64,000 nt of DNA, from contig NW_024881316.1 of NCBI RefSeq assembly GCF_018691265.1, positions 24,033,819-24,097,818 of the forward strand, given 5' to 3'. Below, in pieces: positions 1 through 12,093 of the stretch. A model generated the notes under the pieces. The model did not search any database and was not told the origin of the DNA. It worked only from the letters and a program-made list of their open reading frames with translations. Within the stretch, counting starts at the first letter, position 1; the number at the start of each line of letters is the position of its first letter. The translations under genes and the position numbers were made by a program. Source of the DNA: Tyto alba. Taxonomy: Eukaryota > Chordata > Aves > Strigiformes > Tytonidae.

Positions 1-88
1 GGGGAGGGGGCTATAGGGGCGGCCCCTGTGAAAAGCTTCTCAAAGCTCCCGAAGCACCAAGTCAGCTCAACCTCTGCTTGGAAACTGA

Positions 89-124
89 GCCAATCAGCTG
101 CGTCTCTGCGATAACGTATTTAAG
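89..124 (+). promoter_or_regulatory. LTR core promoter: CCAAT box and TATA-like box
   Basis: GCCAAT at 89-94 and TATTTAAG at 117-124 are spaced as in a polymerase II promoter of a retroviral U3 region. Transcription would be expected to start near 145-150. This is read from motif and position only; activity is unknown, and the element is degraded. Confidence 0.5.
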
Positions 125-837
125 AAGGGACGGGGTGACGAGCAGTGGGACTTGTGAGGAGGAGTCGCTGCAGCTGCGTGAACACCAAGGTCAGTGGAGG
201 AACAGAGGAAGAAAGGAGGGTGGAGGTGTGCCGGAGCAGAGACCCCCCTGTATCCTGTGGTGAGATGGCAGGGCAGCCCCCCCTGCCATCCATAAAGACC
301 TACGGTGAAGAAGACATTGATTTATGGCCTGTGGTTTTTCACCTGGATGATCAAGGTGCTGTGCCTGAAGAAGGCCGGTGTCTCATGGGAAAAGGTAGCC
401 CCGCTGCTGTAATACAGCACTGGGAGGATTGCAGCATGCGGGGGAGTCCCACACTGAGCAGCTCGGGAAGGGCTGCAGCTGTGGGAGGGAATCCAGTTGG
501 AGAAAGTTAGTGACCCATGACGGACCAGTGTGGGGAACGCTGCAGCCCCTGGGAGGGACTTATGTCGGAGAAAGGTTGTGGAGGACTGTCTGCTGTGAGA
601 GGGGGACCATGATGGAGCAGGGGGAACAAGTTCCAGAAGCTCCCTCCACCAAAGATGGAGAAAGTGGCAGCACTGACTGCACCCCCCATTCCCTGCCCCT
701 GTGCCCCTGCGGGGAGGAGGTAGAGATATCGGGAGCAGAGCTGAGCCCGGGAAGAAGGGAGGGGTGGGGGGAAGGTGTTCTCAAGATGTGGCAATGCTTC
801 TCACTGTCCTACTCTGTTACGTGTTGTTAGTGTCTGT

Positions 838-843
838 AATAAA
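838..843 (+). terminator. LTR polyadenylation signal AATAAA
   Basis: AATAAA lies near the 3' end of the LTR and is followed by a T-rich stretch (848-856), as expected at an R/U5 boundary. It is consistent with the LTR call and has no independent support. Confidence 0.5.
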
Positions 844-1469
844 TGTATGTTCTTTTTTTTCTTCCCCTAACCAGTCTGCCTTTTGCTCATGCCCATAAAG
901 GGGGATTTTTTCCCCATCCCAGTCCTATCGTGAACCCCAAGCCTGGCTCTCTGTCCCTTCTTATTGCCAGAAGAGAAGGGAGAGAGAGTGGCTGCATAGT
1001 GGTTGGTTGCCAAGCAAGCTCAGACCACGACAATAATGTAATAGTGATAGCTGTTGCAGGACTCAAAGGAAAATGACAAAATTATTTTCTTGCTTTTTTG
1101 TTATTTTTCCAAAACATGTAGTGGTAGATTATCTCCTATGCTCTTTACCCTGTGCTCCACTTGGAAGATCCAAAGGCAGTAAAGACTTGTTGAAGGTCCC
1201 CTTGGCAGGAGGCAAACTTCTGTAGGAGGAAGTAGGGAGAGATCTGCTGGTAAATCTCCTTCCTTAGACTGCGAGTGTGTTGGAGAAAAGAAAGGAAGTG
1301 ACATAATTAACTTTGATAATCTCTCCAGTTGGTAGATATTCCTGGGGGAAAATGATTGAATACTGTTTGTTATAACAGCATCGTTCTTGGGCCAAACAGA
1401 GAGAAAGAAAGGGGCTGCGAGCAACGCTTTTAGCTGAGGCTTTGCTGTACCCAGTGCCAGTCAGCACAG

Positions 1470-1491
1470 AAAAAAAAAAAAAAAAAAAAAA
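1470..1491. repeat. A22 homopolymer
   Basis: Twenty-two consecutive A. No SINE or LINE body that I recognise precedes it, so it may be a plain microsatellite and not a retrotransposon tail. Confidence 0.85.
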
Positions 1492-4400
1492 TGAGAAACA
1501 TATTCTCTTAGTCCTGGACTGTTTCAATTCATATTTTGTTTTTCAGTTTAAAAAGTTAAACACTTCTGTTGATCTCATTTGTGTATGTGCCTGTGTGCTA
1601 GTATTATTACATGACTTTAAATTACACGTGTGACCTACTTAATTTTGTGCATATCAAAGTACTTCTCTGAATACCTAATTACCACCACAGTTTTCCTGTT
1701 AAAATTAGATACCCAATGCTCATGGGGCATACATGTAAGGGGCTGATGCTGTTTGTCACTGTTGGCTATGGGAGGACATACACTCCAGCAATATGAAGAG
1801 CAACTGAAAAGAAATCAAGAAGCAAAGGCAAAACCTGAAAACACACCGAGGGTGTTGGTAGTAGCCACTCTTGCAGAGGGAAAGGGCAAAGGTGAGGAGG
1901 GCGGAGGGAGCCAGGAGGTGACAGCATCCTGTGTGGCGTCACCACACTGCCTGCCCGGCCCTCACCCCAACCACCGGAAAAGAGCTGATGTTTCTCAGGG
2001 GCTACTCTGTGTCGTGGTTTTTATTCCAGCCACATATAACAAAAAGAGCTTGTATGTAAGTAGTAAATACGGCTCAGTGTCCAGGAACTGAAATTCTCCG
2101 TAGCGTCTCAGCAGAGGTGCCTTGTGGCGGGAGCTGGGGTGATGCCCACGTCAGGGCAGTGTAGAGAAGGTCAAAGTGTTTTGGTGCCACTGGGTAACAG
2201 AGTCCATAGTACCTGCCTAAGGCATTAGGAAAGCATAGCTAAATAACATGCTTTCTTATGGAAGGCCTGCATGGTACAGACTAAGGCAGATAACGCAGAT
2301 GCTATAGTGTTACCTCTTCTCAGACCCCTAAACTGTAAACCTTTTCTGGTCACACATGAGAGGAACAAAAATGTCCATTAAAAAATAAAGAACAACTGAA
2401 GTCACCAAAAGACAGTTAATAATGACCTATAAAATACATGTAATCTTCCAGTCAACAATATAAAATGTATTTAAAATATTTAACAAAGAAAGACTACTAG
2501 AGGCAAGAGTCTCTTTTACAAGAGTGTCCTGGCAAGAGGGGCGGCATAACAGTCAATTATTACAAACAAAATCCAGGTTTCTTAATTAAAATACAAAATA
2601 CTGGCTCTGCTGCATAGCCTGTAATAAGTTATGTCTTGAGAAGACTGTAATTACGCTGGCGCCTGCTAGTGCCGCCATAGTTAAGTCTGTCACCATTTCC
2701 ATTATAAACCCCATTTTTAAGTAATTTATAATGTAGCCATAAAAAATAATTTTAGATTGAAACTTGGCAAAGATATTCATAGACTGAAAAGTTTTGTTTC
2801 ATTTTTTTTTTTTTTTTAAATACAAATAATCTGTTTGGTCATCTTTATGTTTTTTAGGAGAGCACTAAGCAAGCCAGTAGTTTTATGCTTTTCAAACTTT
2901 CTAGCCATCTTGTAGTATAAACATATTTTCTTTTTTCATCTGCATCAAGAGGATCCTTCATTGCTTAGAAACAGAGGATTTTAGCTCTTTGAAGGTCCAT
3001 AAACACAGGAAAACAAACTTCATGATTCTTTACGGAAATAGTGAAGACTGATTAACTTCCAATTACAGTGAAGAAGTGAGAACAAATAGAATTAGTTAAA
3101 TTTGGGCCTCAGAATAAATCATTGCAAAATGTTTCTGCTGTGAGACTGACCCCGGATTTCCAGCGCCCTTCTCATGCCAGAGGAAGATGTGACTAGATCT
3201 TGAAGCAACAGTGTCTCAAAAGTGGATAACAAAGCTGAGGCTGAAGCTTTCCTGACAGCCTATTGCGTCTGCTTCTAGTGATGCTCACAGGACCATATGG
3301 AAAATATCTGCCTGGAAGTCATAGAAAACTCTCATTGATTTGTCCCAGTGCACATTTTATCACCAAATGGTGATAAAGAAGAGAAAATGAACACAGAAAA
3401 TGTTGGGCATTTGCTCTGAGGAATCACCATGAGGAGGTACACCTGTGTGCTTGGGCTATGTGGAAGTAAGCCAGACCTATTGACCACTATTGATATAACA
3501 ACTGAATAAACTGAACAGGTTCCCCATGTATCATCCTAATCTAAGACATGAATGAACAAAATCCAGTTTATTTTTATGATTCAGTGCTCAGTTTCTAGAG
3601 AAGCAGATACATTTTTTGATAAGTATCACTGAACAACAAATAGTAAAACCTATGAAAATATAATTGTGAATCCACTTCCCAAAGGAAAAGACTGTTCTGC
3701 AGTCCCAGTCTGCATCTGTGGCTGTTTTATAATTTACATGGCTTAACTAGAATTCCTACAGGAAATACCATTTGTTCCAAATTAAAAGTCTGAATGCTAA
3801 GGAAGAAGCATTGAGGTAGTAAAGCTAAAGAAGCAGAAATGAAGTACTGCTTGTACGTCTCTCTTCCATGTTTAGATTACAATGCAGTTTTGGATGCAAA
3901 GGTTGCAATGTAAATCATGATCATCTTGCCTAAGCCTGGAGCATGAGGGGCATGGATTACACTATTTAACATTATGCAGATCTTGATTACAGATTTCTGG
4001 CTACATAAAGGAAAGCTTAGCATCTAAAGTGATTTTTCAACTTCAATGTACAGATTTTAGTGCAATGTAGATATATACCTTCTCCAATATTTCAGTTTTT
4101 CTCAACCACTGTAACAAAGCTCTGAGTCAAACAAATGACTTTTCTATGCCAGCAGCATAAACTGGCTTTTTGCTTTATTCCTTTGCTTTGCCAGCTTAAA
4201 TTCTGGCTTGAACAAACCATTGTAGTAAATTTTGGCAATGATTATCCATTGTTGATTAAATAAATTTAATCAACTGTGGCCAGTTGTAATAATTTTTAAA
4301 GATAAAGGCATTACATGGTAGAAGGGAGGATGGTCCAATGAGAGAAATTCAGGAAACCAATTTTTTTTTTTTTAAAGACTTCTTGACTTGTGTTATGGCC

Positions 4401-5761
4401 ATTGCAACTTCTGCTGCTGCATATTGGCTAATTGAATAGACCCAACCCTGGAGAGTTTAAATGGTTTCCATGATGTGTTCACACACTTGCCTGTCTCAAT
4501 GCAGCTTGGTTTCTACCATCTTTAGGGTTTTTATGATAATGATTTAATACAAACACTCAGGATACAAAAAATGTCCTTTCTGACTGAGCTAGTGTCATTT
4601 GCTAATATTACTGGACAATCCACAAAACCCCTGATATTGTACTGCTGATTCTTAGCTGACTCTGATGTTGTCTATTTTCCTGAAAATGCCATTGTAGTGA
4701 AAACTTTACAGTATTTTGTAGCTGAGTTGTTGACAGTTCTTCATCTGGGTCTGACCTGCCTCCATCCCTGGTGGATCCCCACACCCGAAAAAGGCCTTGT
4801 ATAAAGATCAGTTGGCACACACCGAAAATTTTAGGGTGTGCATAGTCTAGCAATGGTCCCACGAACATCTTTTCCTTTTGCAATCCTCCTGCAACAGCAA
4901 GAGATGACTGGTCTCTCAAGGACTGTGTGATTCATGGTAGTGCTCACTTAATTGAAAGTGCTGGAGCAGCAGCTCCTCTTTTACTGCCTGAGAGGCCAGC
5001 TGATCTCTTGCAAAAGGGGAAGCTTTGTTAAACAAAGGAAGTAATTTTAAAAGAAGAAAATAACATCTGTCCACAGATATGTGGGGAGGGAAAGAAGAAA
5101 TGTGAAAATAGAGATGGTAGGGGAAAGAAGTTTAAAATTTAAAAAGCTGAAAAGAAAGTCCGTGTGGGATCAGAGTCAGCACATCGAAGTTGTAGCCTAA
5201 ACATAGAGGCATACAATGGGAGGAAGTATAGGAAAGAGAGGAAGAGCGTGTATAAAAGAAAACACATGAAAAAGGTATAAACCCCCCAAAACTAATTTAA
5301 GAGATTGAGAGACTGCTGCATCATCCAGTTGCCAGTAGAGGTGCTAAAGCCACAGCTATAGAATTTAGTAGCAAAATGCTGGAGGGAAGAAATAACTCCT
5401 ATATTTAGATAGGTAGAGTATTTCATGACATGAACAATAGTGCAATGCAGCTACGTAGAAGGCATCCATTTAGGAATTAATTTCTATACGTTTCTGTAGT
5501 TGAAAATAAAAAGACGGCCAGCAAGAGGCAGAAGAGGTTCCCTGAAAAAAGCGCTGGGGCCAGCCCGGGAATACCACAAAATGCTTGTGGCAGTACTACA
5601 GCCAGAGAACAAGGAGATCAGCAGGTACCAGTCTGCAGCTGGGGCACAATAAAACCCTTCTGCAAGCTGAGCCAAGAATAATCTTCTTAAAAAGTGCTAT
5701 GCTTTGCTACTTACATATGTTGTTCTTGTCCAAGTGTTTTGTATTTGACTCAGTGCAGATC

Positions 5762-5810
5762 CTTTCTCTCTTTCTTTTTTTTTCTTTTTTTTTTTTTTTT
5801 TTTTTTTTTT
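5762..5810. repeat. Pyrimidine tract with long T runs
   Basis: A 49-nt run of T and C without a purine, ending in 26 consecutive T. On the - strand it would read as an A-rich tail, but I see no recognisable retroelement to the right of it. Confidence 0.8.
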
Positions 5811-8800
5811 AACTAATTAGAGGCTTATTGTAAACCAAAGGGGATTTCTGGGAGCTCTTTGGGTTTGTAAATTATGCAAATGACAGCACTCTGATGTTGG
5901 ATCATATTATTAATTGTATATTTTGCGGTTCATGTATTCTGAAGAGTATGTGTAAAACAAGTTTCTCTTTCTTTTTTCAGTCCTTGAAAAAAATAAGCTT
6001 AAAAAAAGTCTTCAGGCAGATTACAAAATTATTTTTTCTCCATTTTCTTAATGTTAGAGTATATTTTTAATGCTACAGACTATTCTGTGCTGATAGCTTT
6101 ACAATATTGTGCGTGTACTATGAATAGAACAAATTTCACAGATGATTATACTTAAAGCTGGAGGTCTTTCTGTAAATTTTAAACAAAGTGTTCTATTAAA
6201 TGCAATCTATAAAATGCTTGATGACTTACCTCCTAGGCTGATTTGTGATTTTGCCCAAGCTTTTGAAATCCTGGATGAAAAATTCTTTTGCTACAGGAAA
6301 CTGATTGGTAACTGAATAAATAGCACTATAATCTAGGTATTGAACACTTCCACATAGCAAGTATTATTTTGCAATGCATTCCTCTGCTTGCAGCATAAAA
6401 TGGAAGTACTCTCTATATATAATGCTTAACAATGACCAGGCATATGTGCAAAGCACATAGATGTTGGGTAAAACCCCAGTGGTTACCTTAAAATTCCCCT
6501 GAGGTTGAGGAGCTTAGCTATCTTTGTGGTTCAGGACAGCTATCTTTCCATCCTGATATAAAGTTAAATAAAGTAATAACACTGAAAAAATTTTCTTTTC
6601 CAAATTCTGCATCTGACACGGTTCCTGTCTATCAATTAACAAATGCTGCGAGATTATTCAGAATAAAAGGGGTTTATATAGATATGCAACATTTACAAAT
6701 ATAATACTCAGTTTATGTCTCAACTGCCAGTTTCTGCAGCTAATTCTACCAATTTTCACACTGTGTCCATTACAAATGGAACTCCCTTTGCATTAGGAGA
6801 CGTATATTTTATTGATATAGAAAAATATGTTTGTGTTTCTTTCTTATGTTTGCAGGGTAAGAATACAACTGTCGTGCAACATCCAACTGAATAAAATTAT
6901 ACAAAAAAAAAAAGCTGAGTGAAAGATGTCATACATGGTTTGTTGATTGGACATTTGGAACATATGAACACATGCATACTTACATCCAACAGCTTGAACG
7001 TACGCCTCATGCAGTCCATACCATTGTAAACCCAACCTGGATACAGGGAGTATAACAGGTATGCCTAACTATGGTGTGTGTGCAACATGCTTTCATGAAA
7101 CCTTTTTATAGAAGTCCTCCTCCATGTACCTTTTGCAGCAATAGCCTTGCAGAAAGATAACAAGGACAGATTTACACATTTTTAGTTCTGGATCATCTAT
7201 GCATAATATTGATCTGAATGCTGGTTTTAGCTGGTCATTAAGAGGGAAAGGGCCATCAGAATCATTCAGAGTGCATGCGCAAGTTTCAGATATAGACTGA
7301 AAATATCTTGGAGAGGGTCTGTGTTTTAGTTTATTTTGTCAGACAGTTAGAGAGAACCACTGCTGTGGAAAATCACTCTCAGCTAATGTAATATTGAGAA
7401 CCTGGAGGGATTCTGCATTCAGTAGCCATCCACTGATTTTACATATTTTTGAGTAGTGGGCATTGCCCATAAAAACAATTGCACTCTCATGTGCAGTGAC
7501 CTGCTGCATAGTTATAATTTTTTTCACCATTGCAGTGTTAGGATCCTTGGGATCTGAGATAGGCGAGATCTGGATTCCCAGGTTTCATTACTTCCCTTAT
7601 GATTTTTGCTCTAACAATGTTTAAGTTAGTACAGATGTAATGAGCCCTGAATTCAATCATCATGTATATATAGGCCACATTGTTTAAGAAATTCCTGCAA
7701 CTGCTTCCTATCTCATGCTGCCAGGGGTGCCTGCACGGTGCTCTGCTGCTCTCCTGCCCCTGAGACCCTGCTCTCCAGGTGCTCTGCTGGTTACATGCTC
7801 TTCTGTCAGATATCTATCCCTAAGGGGACCTCACTTCTGGAGTAATTCCAGTTTTCCTTTTATGTTTAAAGGACTGGATAGGGGTTGGTGAGGCGATTTC
7901 TTATGTTGCTTTCAGGTTGGGTATCTGGGGAAGAAAGAAGGTCTATCTGCATGTAAGTTTTATGTTTCAAAATTTCAGTTTTAGATGCTGGTAAAACTGG
8001 AATCTCTGGGGCATCTTGTTCAAACCCCTGGTTTTGATTTTTGGTCAACACTTTATACTGACTTTAACTGTTATTTTGATTTGCCTGCATCTAAAAATGG
8101 TGTGAATGTGGCATTTCTTTTAAGTTTTGATATTATGCAAACAGCTCGGAATAATTTTTTGTTGTAAAACTTGAAACTTAGATCTAAGGTGACTTTGAAA
8201 CTGAACCCTAACCTGAACTACATCCAGATATCTCTGCCAATTTATTTTTATGTATTATCAAATAAAATATCTTGACATGTTGAAATCGTATGTGGTACTT
8301 TCTCTTTAGAAGTAAATTGATTCATATTAGAAATATGAAATGAAACCTATCATCTATTACAGATGCCTTTCATTTCTTTAGCAAAGGCTTTAATTTTTAG
8401 AGCTAACTATCTCTCTCATGTATGAGATATCCATGTTAACAATGATTGTTTATGGAACACAGATTTATTACAAGAGGACATTGTGTTTATATTAATAAAA
8501 ACTATTTTTATTTTTATTTTTGTGTTCTAGTCAAGCATGTTGAGTGCCTCAGTGTAGGGTAGGTTAATGTAAAATAAATCCTTTGTATTTATGTTACAAG
8601 TTTAGATGTGGCTCCATCTGAAAATAACAGGAGCTGTTTTCATCAAACATATGATTACTAGCTTATATGTTTTCTTACTCAGTTTCTGTCTGGAAAAATG
8701 TTTACTACATAAAAGCATCCCCAAATGTAAGGGCATTTTCTGCTTTTTAAATTGGAAAAGGTTGTCTAAATGTGGAAATCCACACACTCTAGTTGGATAA

Positions 8801-10299
8801 TATAGGAAGTTTCTGTTGCTGGACATACTGATAGGCTGAAGACTTAAGTCCTCTGAGCAATCAATCCACTGGCTTATGAATGCTTACAGGAAAAAGTGAA
8901 ATATATTGCTGGAAAAGAGAAATAAACCTTGTTGAAGGGTACATGATGGTCAAGTTCAAAAAAGATATATGTATGCTAAAGTCATGTGTAACATTGCAAC
9001 TGTCTGAGCAGGACAAGTGAAAGCAAAACAAAACCAGGAAATAATACTTTTCTTACAACAAATGGATTTTGAGGGAAAAGCTCAATGAAGAGGGAAAACT
9101 TATTCTGATTCTGACTGCTATTCTGCAGAGAACAAAAGGACTTTTGCGAAATAGCTTCATAATTAATTTTAGTGTTATTTCAGCAGGTCTAGCATGAGAG
9201 AAATCCTCCTTGGGAGAAGCATTGTCCATTACACATGCTGATTTATGAGCGAGAATCAGCTATATTTTAATGATAGCTGAACTAGGCTGTATATATAAGC
9301 TAGGACATACAATATATGAGAGAAGCTCATTTGTGCTTAATATACTAGGTAAAGTGTTCCTGCCTTCTTAGGGTGTGACTGTACTTGCTGTCACACTCAC
9401 AAGTTTGCTCAAGAACTGTGTGATTTGCTGAGTAGGAGTAAGTCATGTAAGGGAAAACCTGATGGGATGCATTTTCTATACATGTTATTTTCCTCAATGT
9501 CATGTATTAACCTTTCTGGTCTTTTTTTCCCCCCTTCATCAAAGGAAAGTCTCCTCAAAACCAGAGGCAAATTATAGGAGAGGGGAAAATGACCACCAAT
9601 AATCTGAGCAATATGAAATTTAACACTGTAATTTTGTTTTAGTTAGAGGAAAACACAAGTTGCTGGCTGTCAAAAAATTCTAAGATGAACCTTAACTTCA
9701 TAGGCAGCAGCTTTAAAGGCTATTTAATATTTCTTATTTCTTCATTTCAGCTGTTTCTTTCTCCAGTTAATAATAGGCTGTGGGATTAAATCTTAGCTTT
9801 TGATATTTACTGGGAAATTTGGTATAGTGATTTATGAGTCAAAATGTACTTTGAATAAATTATCATTGCAAATTACAGTTTATGAAAGTTGTGACTATAA
9901 CCATAATTACACCATTGGCTATGCACAACTTGAAATCTCGCTTGCTGAATAAATTTGTATTCATTCAGATTGCATTCTCGACATTTTTAGAAAAGAGTGA
10001 ATCAAGCCTTATGGACAAAATTTCCTACAGAGTTTATTAAAAAGGTCACCTTTGTTTGCTAAACTTACCTAAAGTATAAACATTTCTTGAATTAATGAAA
10101 TGTTATTTAAGTCTGTTATGAGAGTTTCCTATTGCAGTTTACTGAACCATAAACTCATAAGGAGATTCACAAGTGCTTCCACATTACGCCATGCCTTTAG
10201 CTATCTATATATTCTAAAATTGTTAAAGTTAAAATTGATTATGTAAGCTGTTAGGAAAAAAACAGCCGATAGCCAAAATTAGGTATATTACAGTAAATT

Positions 10300-11148
10300 G
10301 GGGGGGGGAGAGGTTTAAAGCTCTGTCTGGCAAGAGAAGGGTTAAGGACTTTTTTGCTATACCCGTTTCAAATTACAATGAGAAGCCTCTTCTTTCCCAG
10401 CAGGGTTGTGCTTACATTAGTCTTTAGATCTCTCTTGAAGAGAGCTGTTATATTTGTGCCTGCTAGAGTTGGAAATAACAGTGCAGAAGCTGAAAAGGGT
10501 TGAATGGATTTACAGAAGGTTTTTTTTTGAGAGTAAATTCATGGCAACACATTAATTTGATTAGTACATGCTTTAGAATTACTTTACACTCAGGCGATTC
10601 AAAAGATGTTAAAGTTATCACCAGGCTGCTGGACAAATATGTGTTACACCACCAAGGTACAGATCAAGACTAATCTGTGACTCAGGATTTTATCTTGGGA
10701 AGAGCGCAAGGTGTACGAAGAACTCAGAATAACAAGGGAAGATAACTCTGGGAACTACAATGTGTCAGAAGAACAGCTCTTGCTAATACAGCTCCCCACC
10801 AAAGACCTGGTTATCTAAGGTTTATATAGGAATGCCTAGGTCAGCTGACAAAATACTGGTCTTCTGCTCCATAAATGCAGAAAAATCGATAACAACAGTG
10901 GAAAATTGGAAGTCTGAATTTCAGCTTTCTTAGAAATAACTGCAACCTGACACATTCCATAATATTTAAACAGGGTGGGGGGAGAAAAATCACCAAAGAT
11001 GTTACGTTTAGAGTTGACACTGACATGAAGAATAGGTAAATTTTATTTTTCAGCCACTGGGAAAGCAGATCTCATAGGAACTCAGAACAAGTAGGAGAAA
11101 AGATTTTTTTTTAATTTTTTTTTTTCCTTGTTCTTTTTCTTTGCAAAG
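10300..11148 (+). promoter_or_regulatory. BMP5: Probable proximal promoter and 5' UTR of BMP5
   Basis: This is the sequence immediately upstream of the BMP5 start codon. It is AT-rich and has almost no CpG, so there is no CpG-island promoter. A TATA-like element lies at 10821-10830. From about 11103 to 11140 there is a run of T with a few C, A and G that ends nine bases before the ATG. The true transcription start cannot be fixed from sequence. If the TATA-like element is used, the 5' UTR would be about 0.3 kb and would contain at least one upstream ATG (10874). The left boundary is approximate. Confidence 0.4.
10821..10830 (+). promoter_or_regulatory. TATA-like element TTTATATAGG
   Basis: The best TATA-like match in the last 850 bases before the BMP5 start codon. 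Its distance (about 320 nt to the ATG) suits a short 5' UTR. Chance occurrence is quite possible in AT-rich DNA. Confidence 0.25.
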
Positions 11149-11632
11149 ATGAACCTAACTGCGCTCAAAGCTTTCATGGGCTTGCTCTGGAATTGCTGGG
11201 TTCTGGTGGGTCACGCACAGGGAGGTTTAGGAGACAATCATGTCCATTCAAGTTTTATTTACAGGAGGCTGCGGAACCATGAGAGAAGGGAGATTCAGAG
11301 AGAGATTCTCTCTATCCTGGGTTTACCTCACAGACCCAGACCATTTTCACCAGGAAAGCAGGCTTCTTCTGCACCCCTCTTCATGCTGGACCTGTATAAT
11401 GCCATGACAAATGAAGAGGATACTGAGGAGCTGGAATATTCACTAAAGGGATCAATGACAGGAGAGAGCAGAGGGATACGGAAAGGATACCCTGCCTCTC
11501 CAAATGGATATTCACGGAGAATACAATTATCTCGCATGACCCCCCTGACCACACAGAATCCTCCCTTAGCCAGCCTGCACGACACCAACTTTCTGAATGA
11601 TGCTGACATGGTCATGAGCTTTGTCAATTTAG
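11149..11632 (+). CDS. BMP5: BMP5 coding exon 1: signal peptide and N-terminal propeptide (residues 1-161 plus first base of codon 162)
   Basis: BMP5 is a secreted TGF-beta-superfamily ligand of the BMP5/6/7 group. It dimerises and signals through type I/II serine-threonine kinase receptors and SMAD1/5/8, with known roles in cartilage and skeletal patterning. The exon begins at the ATG in AAAGATGA (A at -3). Residues 1-23 form a signal peptide with a hydrophobic core ([13 protein letters not shown]) and probable cleavage near GHA/QGG. The propeptide follows, with [19 protein letters not shown], a very acidic/basic helix-like stretch, and [18 protein letters not shown], which are BMP5 hallmarks as I recall the human protein. 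The region up to GGLGDN is two residues shorter than in human. The exon ends FVNL-G at GTATGT, phase 1. An in-frame upstream extension to 11128 would need a non-ATG start and is rejected. Confidence 0.96.
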
Positions 11633-11678
11633 GTATGTGGAAAAATTTTTTGTTTCTGCTCTGTTTGACAAACTGTTA

Positions 11679-11745
11679 GCCTGATCCTGCAAGAGACAAA
11701 CCTCTCAGCCGGACCATAACCTGTTCAAAAATTGCAGGATTGGGC
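11679..11745. repeat. Small fold-back with 14-bp imperfect terminal inverted repeats
   Basis: GCCTGATCCTGCAA (11679-11692) and TTGCAGGATTGGGC (11732-11745) are inverted copies matching at 12 of 14 positions, separated by 39 nt. The arrangement resembles a relic of a short non-autonomous DNA transposon, and similar GGGCCTGATCCTGCAA ends are familiar to me from amniote genomes. It lies 46 bp inside intron 1. The family assignment is uncertain. Confidence 0.45.
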
Positions 11746-12093
11746 CCGGGCTGCTGTTCCACTGGTAAAAGAAAAGTCGTACTGATGGTAAAGTAGCTAC
11801 ATAGTAGGTGGCCATGGAAAAAGATTTTTCTCACTGTTTATATAAAGTCAGTTTCTATAACTCCCCTCTGCTGGCTTCTGTTTTCTTTCTTTCATTGATG
11901 TAATGAAAATTCTAGCCTTAGGCCAACTAACTCCTTTTTTTTTTTTTTAAATCTCAAAAAATCAAACACTTATGCCTGTTGCTTGGCTATTTCCCTCACT
12001 GTTTTGCTTAAAGCTCAGACATGAACAAACATCGGTTGTTAATATTTTAAAGCCTAGAATGTTATGAAAAGGGAAAAGTTAAGCCATTTCTAG

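Larger units (their letters stand above)
1..1032 (+). mobile_element. LTR of an endogenous retrovirus-like element (solo or 3' LTR, 5' end cut by window)
   Basis: This GC-rich block stands out from the AT-rich sequence that follows. It has retroviral LTR architecture: a CCAAT box (89-94), a TATA-like TATTTAAG (117-124), a polyadenylation signal AATAAA (838-843), and a 3' terminus CCACGACA (1025-1032) ending in CA. Between about 420 and 620 there are degenerate tandem units of roughly 50-70 bp built on GGGAGGGA, GGAGAA and CTGCAGC-like words. From memory, this order of motifs matches a common neoavian LTR family whose ends are TGTCGTGG and CCACGACA; I cannot name the subfamily. No primer-binding site or gag-like frame follows at 1033, so it is either a solo LTR or the 3' LTR of an element lying to the left. 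Short open frames inside it (78-263, 145-510, 429-830) overlap in different frames and look accidental. Confidence 0.78.
1033..10299. other. Intergenic sequence upstream of BMP5; no gene seen
   Basis: About 9.3 kb of AT-rich sequence with only short, unrelated open frames in all six frames, none with a recognisable domain, splice-bounded coding segment or similarity I recognise. Simple repeats occur at 1470-1491 (A22), 2802-2817 (T run) and 5762-5810. A moderately GC-rich stretch at 1880-2000 and another at 7720-7800 have no assignable function. Distal regulatory elements for BMP5 could lie here but cannot be seen from sequence alone. Confidence 0.6.

Noticed and set aside
78..830. Overlapping + strand open frames in the first kilobase, possibly a GC-rich first exon of a gene
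   Set aside because: The block has LTR promoter, polyadenylation signal and terminus in the right order, and the frames are mutually inconsistent. Treated as LTR sequence.
1753..2091. + strand 112-codon open frame near 1.9 kb
   Set aside because: No family recognised; amino-acid composition follows a local GC-rich, low-complexity stretch.
4608..4919. - strand 103-codon open frame in the intergenic region
   Set aside because: No recognisable domain, no flanking splice or promoter evidence, and length is within chance expectation for the window.
11128..11148. In-frame extension of BMP5 upstream of the ATG (seven extra residues, mostly Phe)
   Set aside because: It would start at a TTG within a T-rich leader. 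The ATG at 11149 fits the known BMP5 N-terminus and a normal signal peptide.
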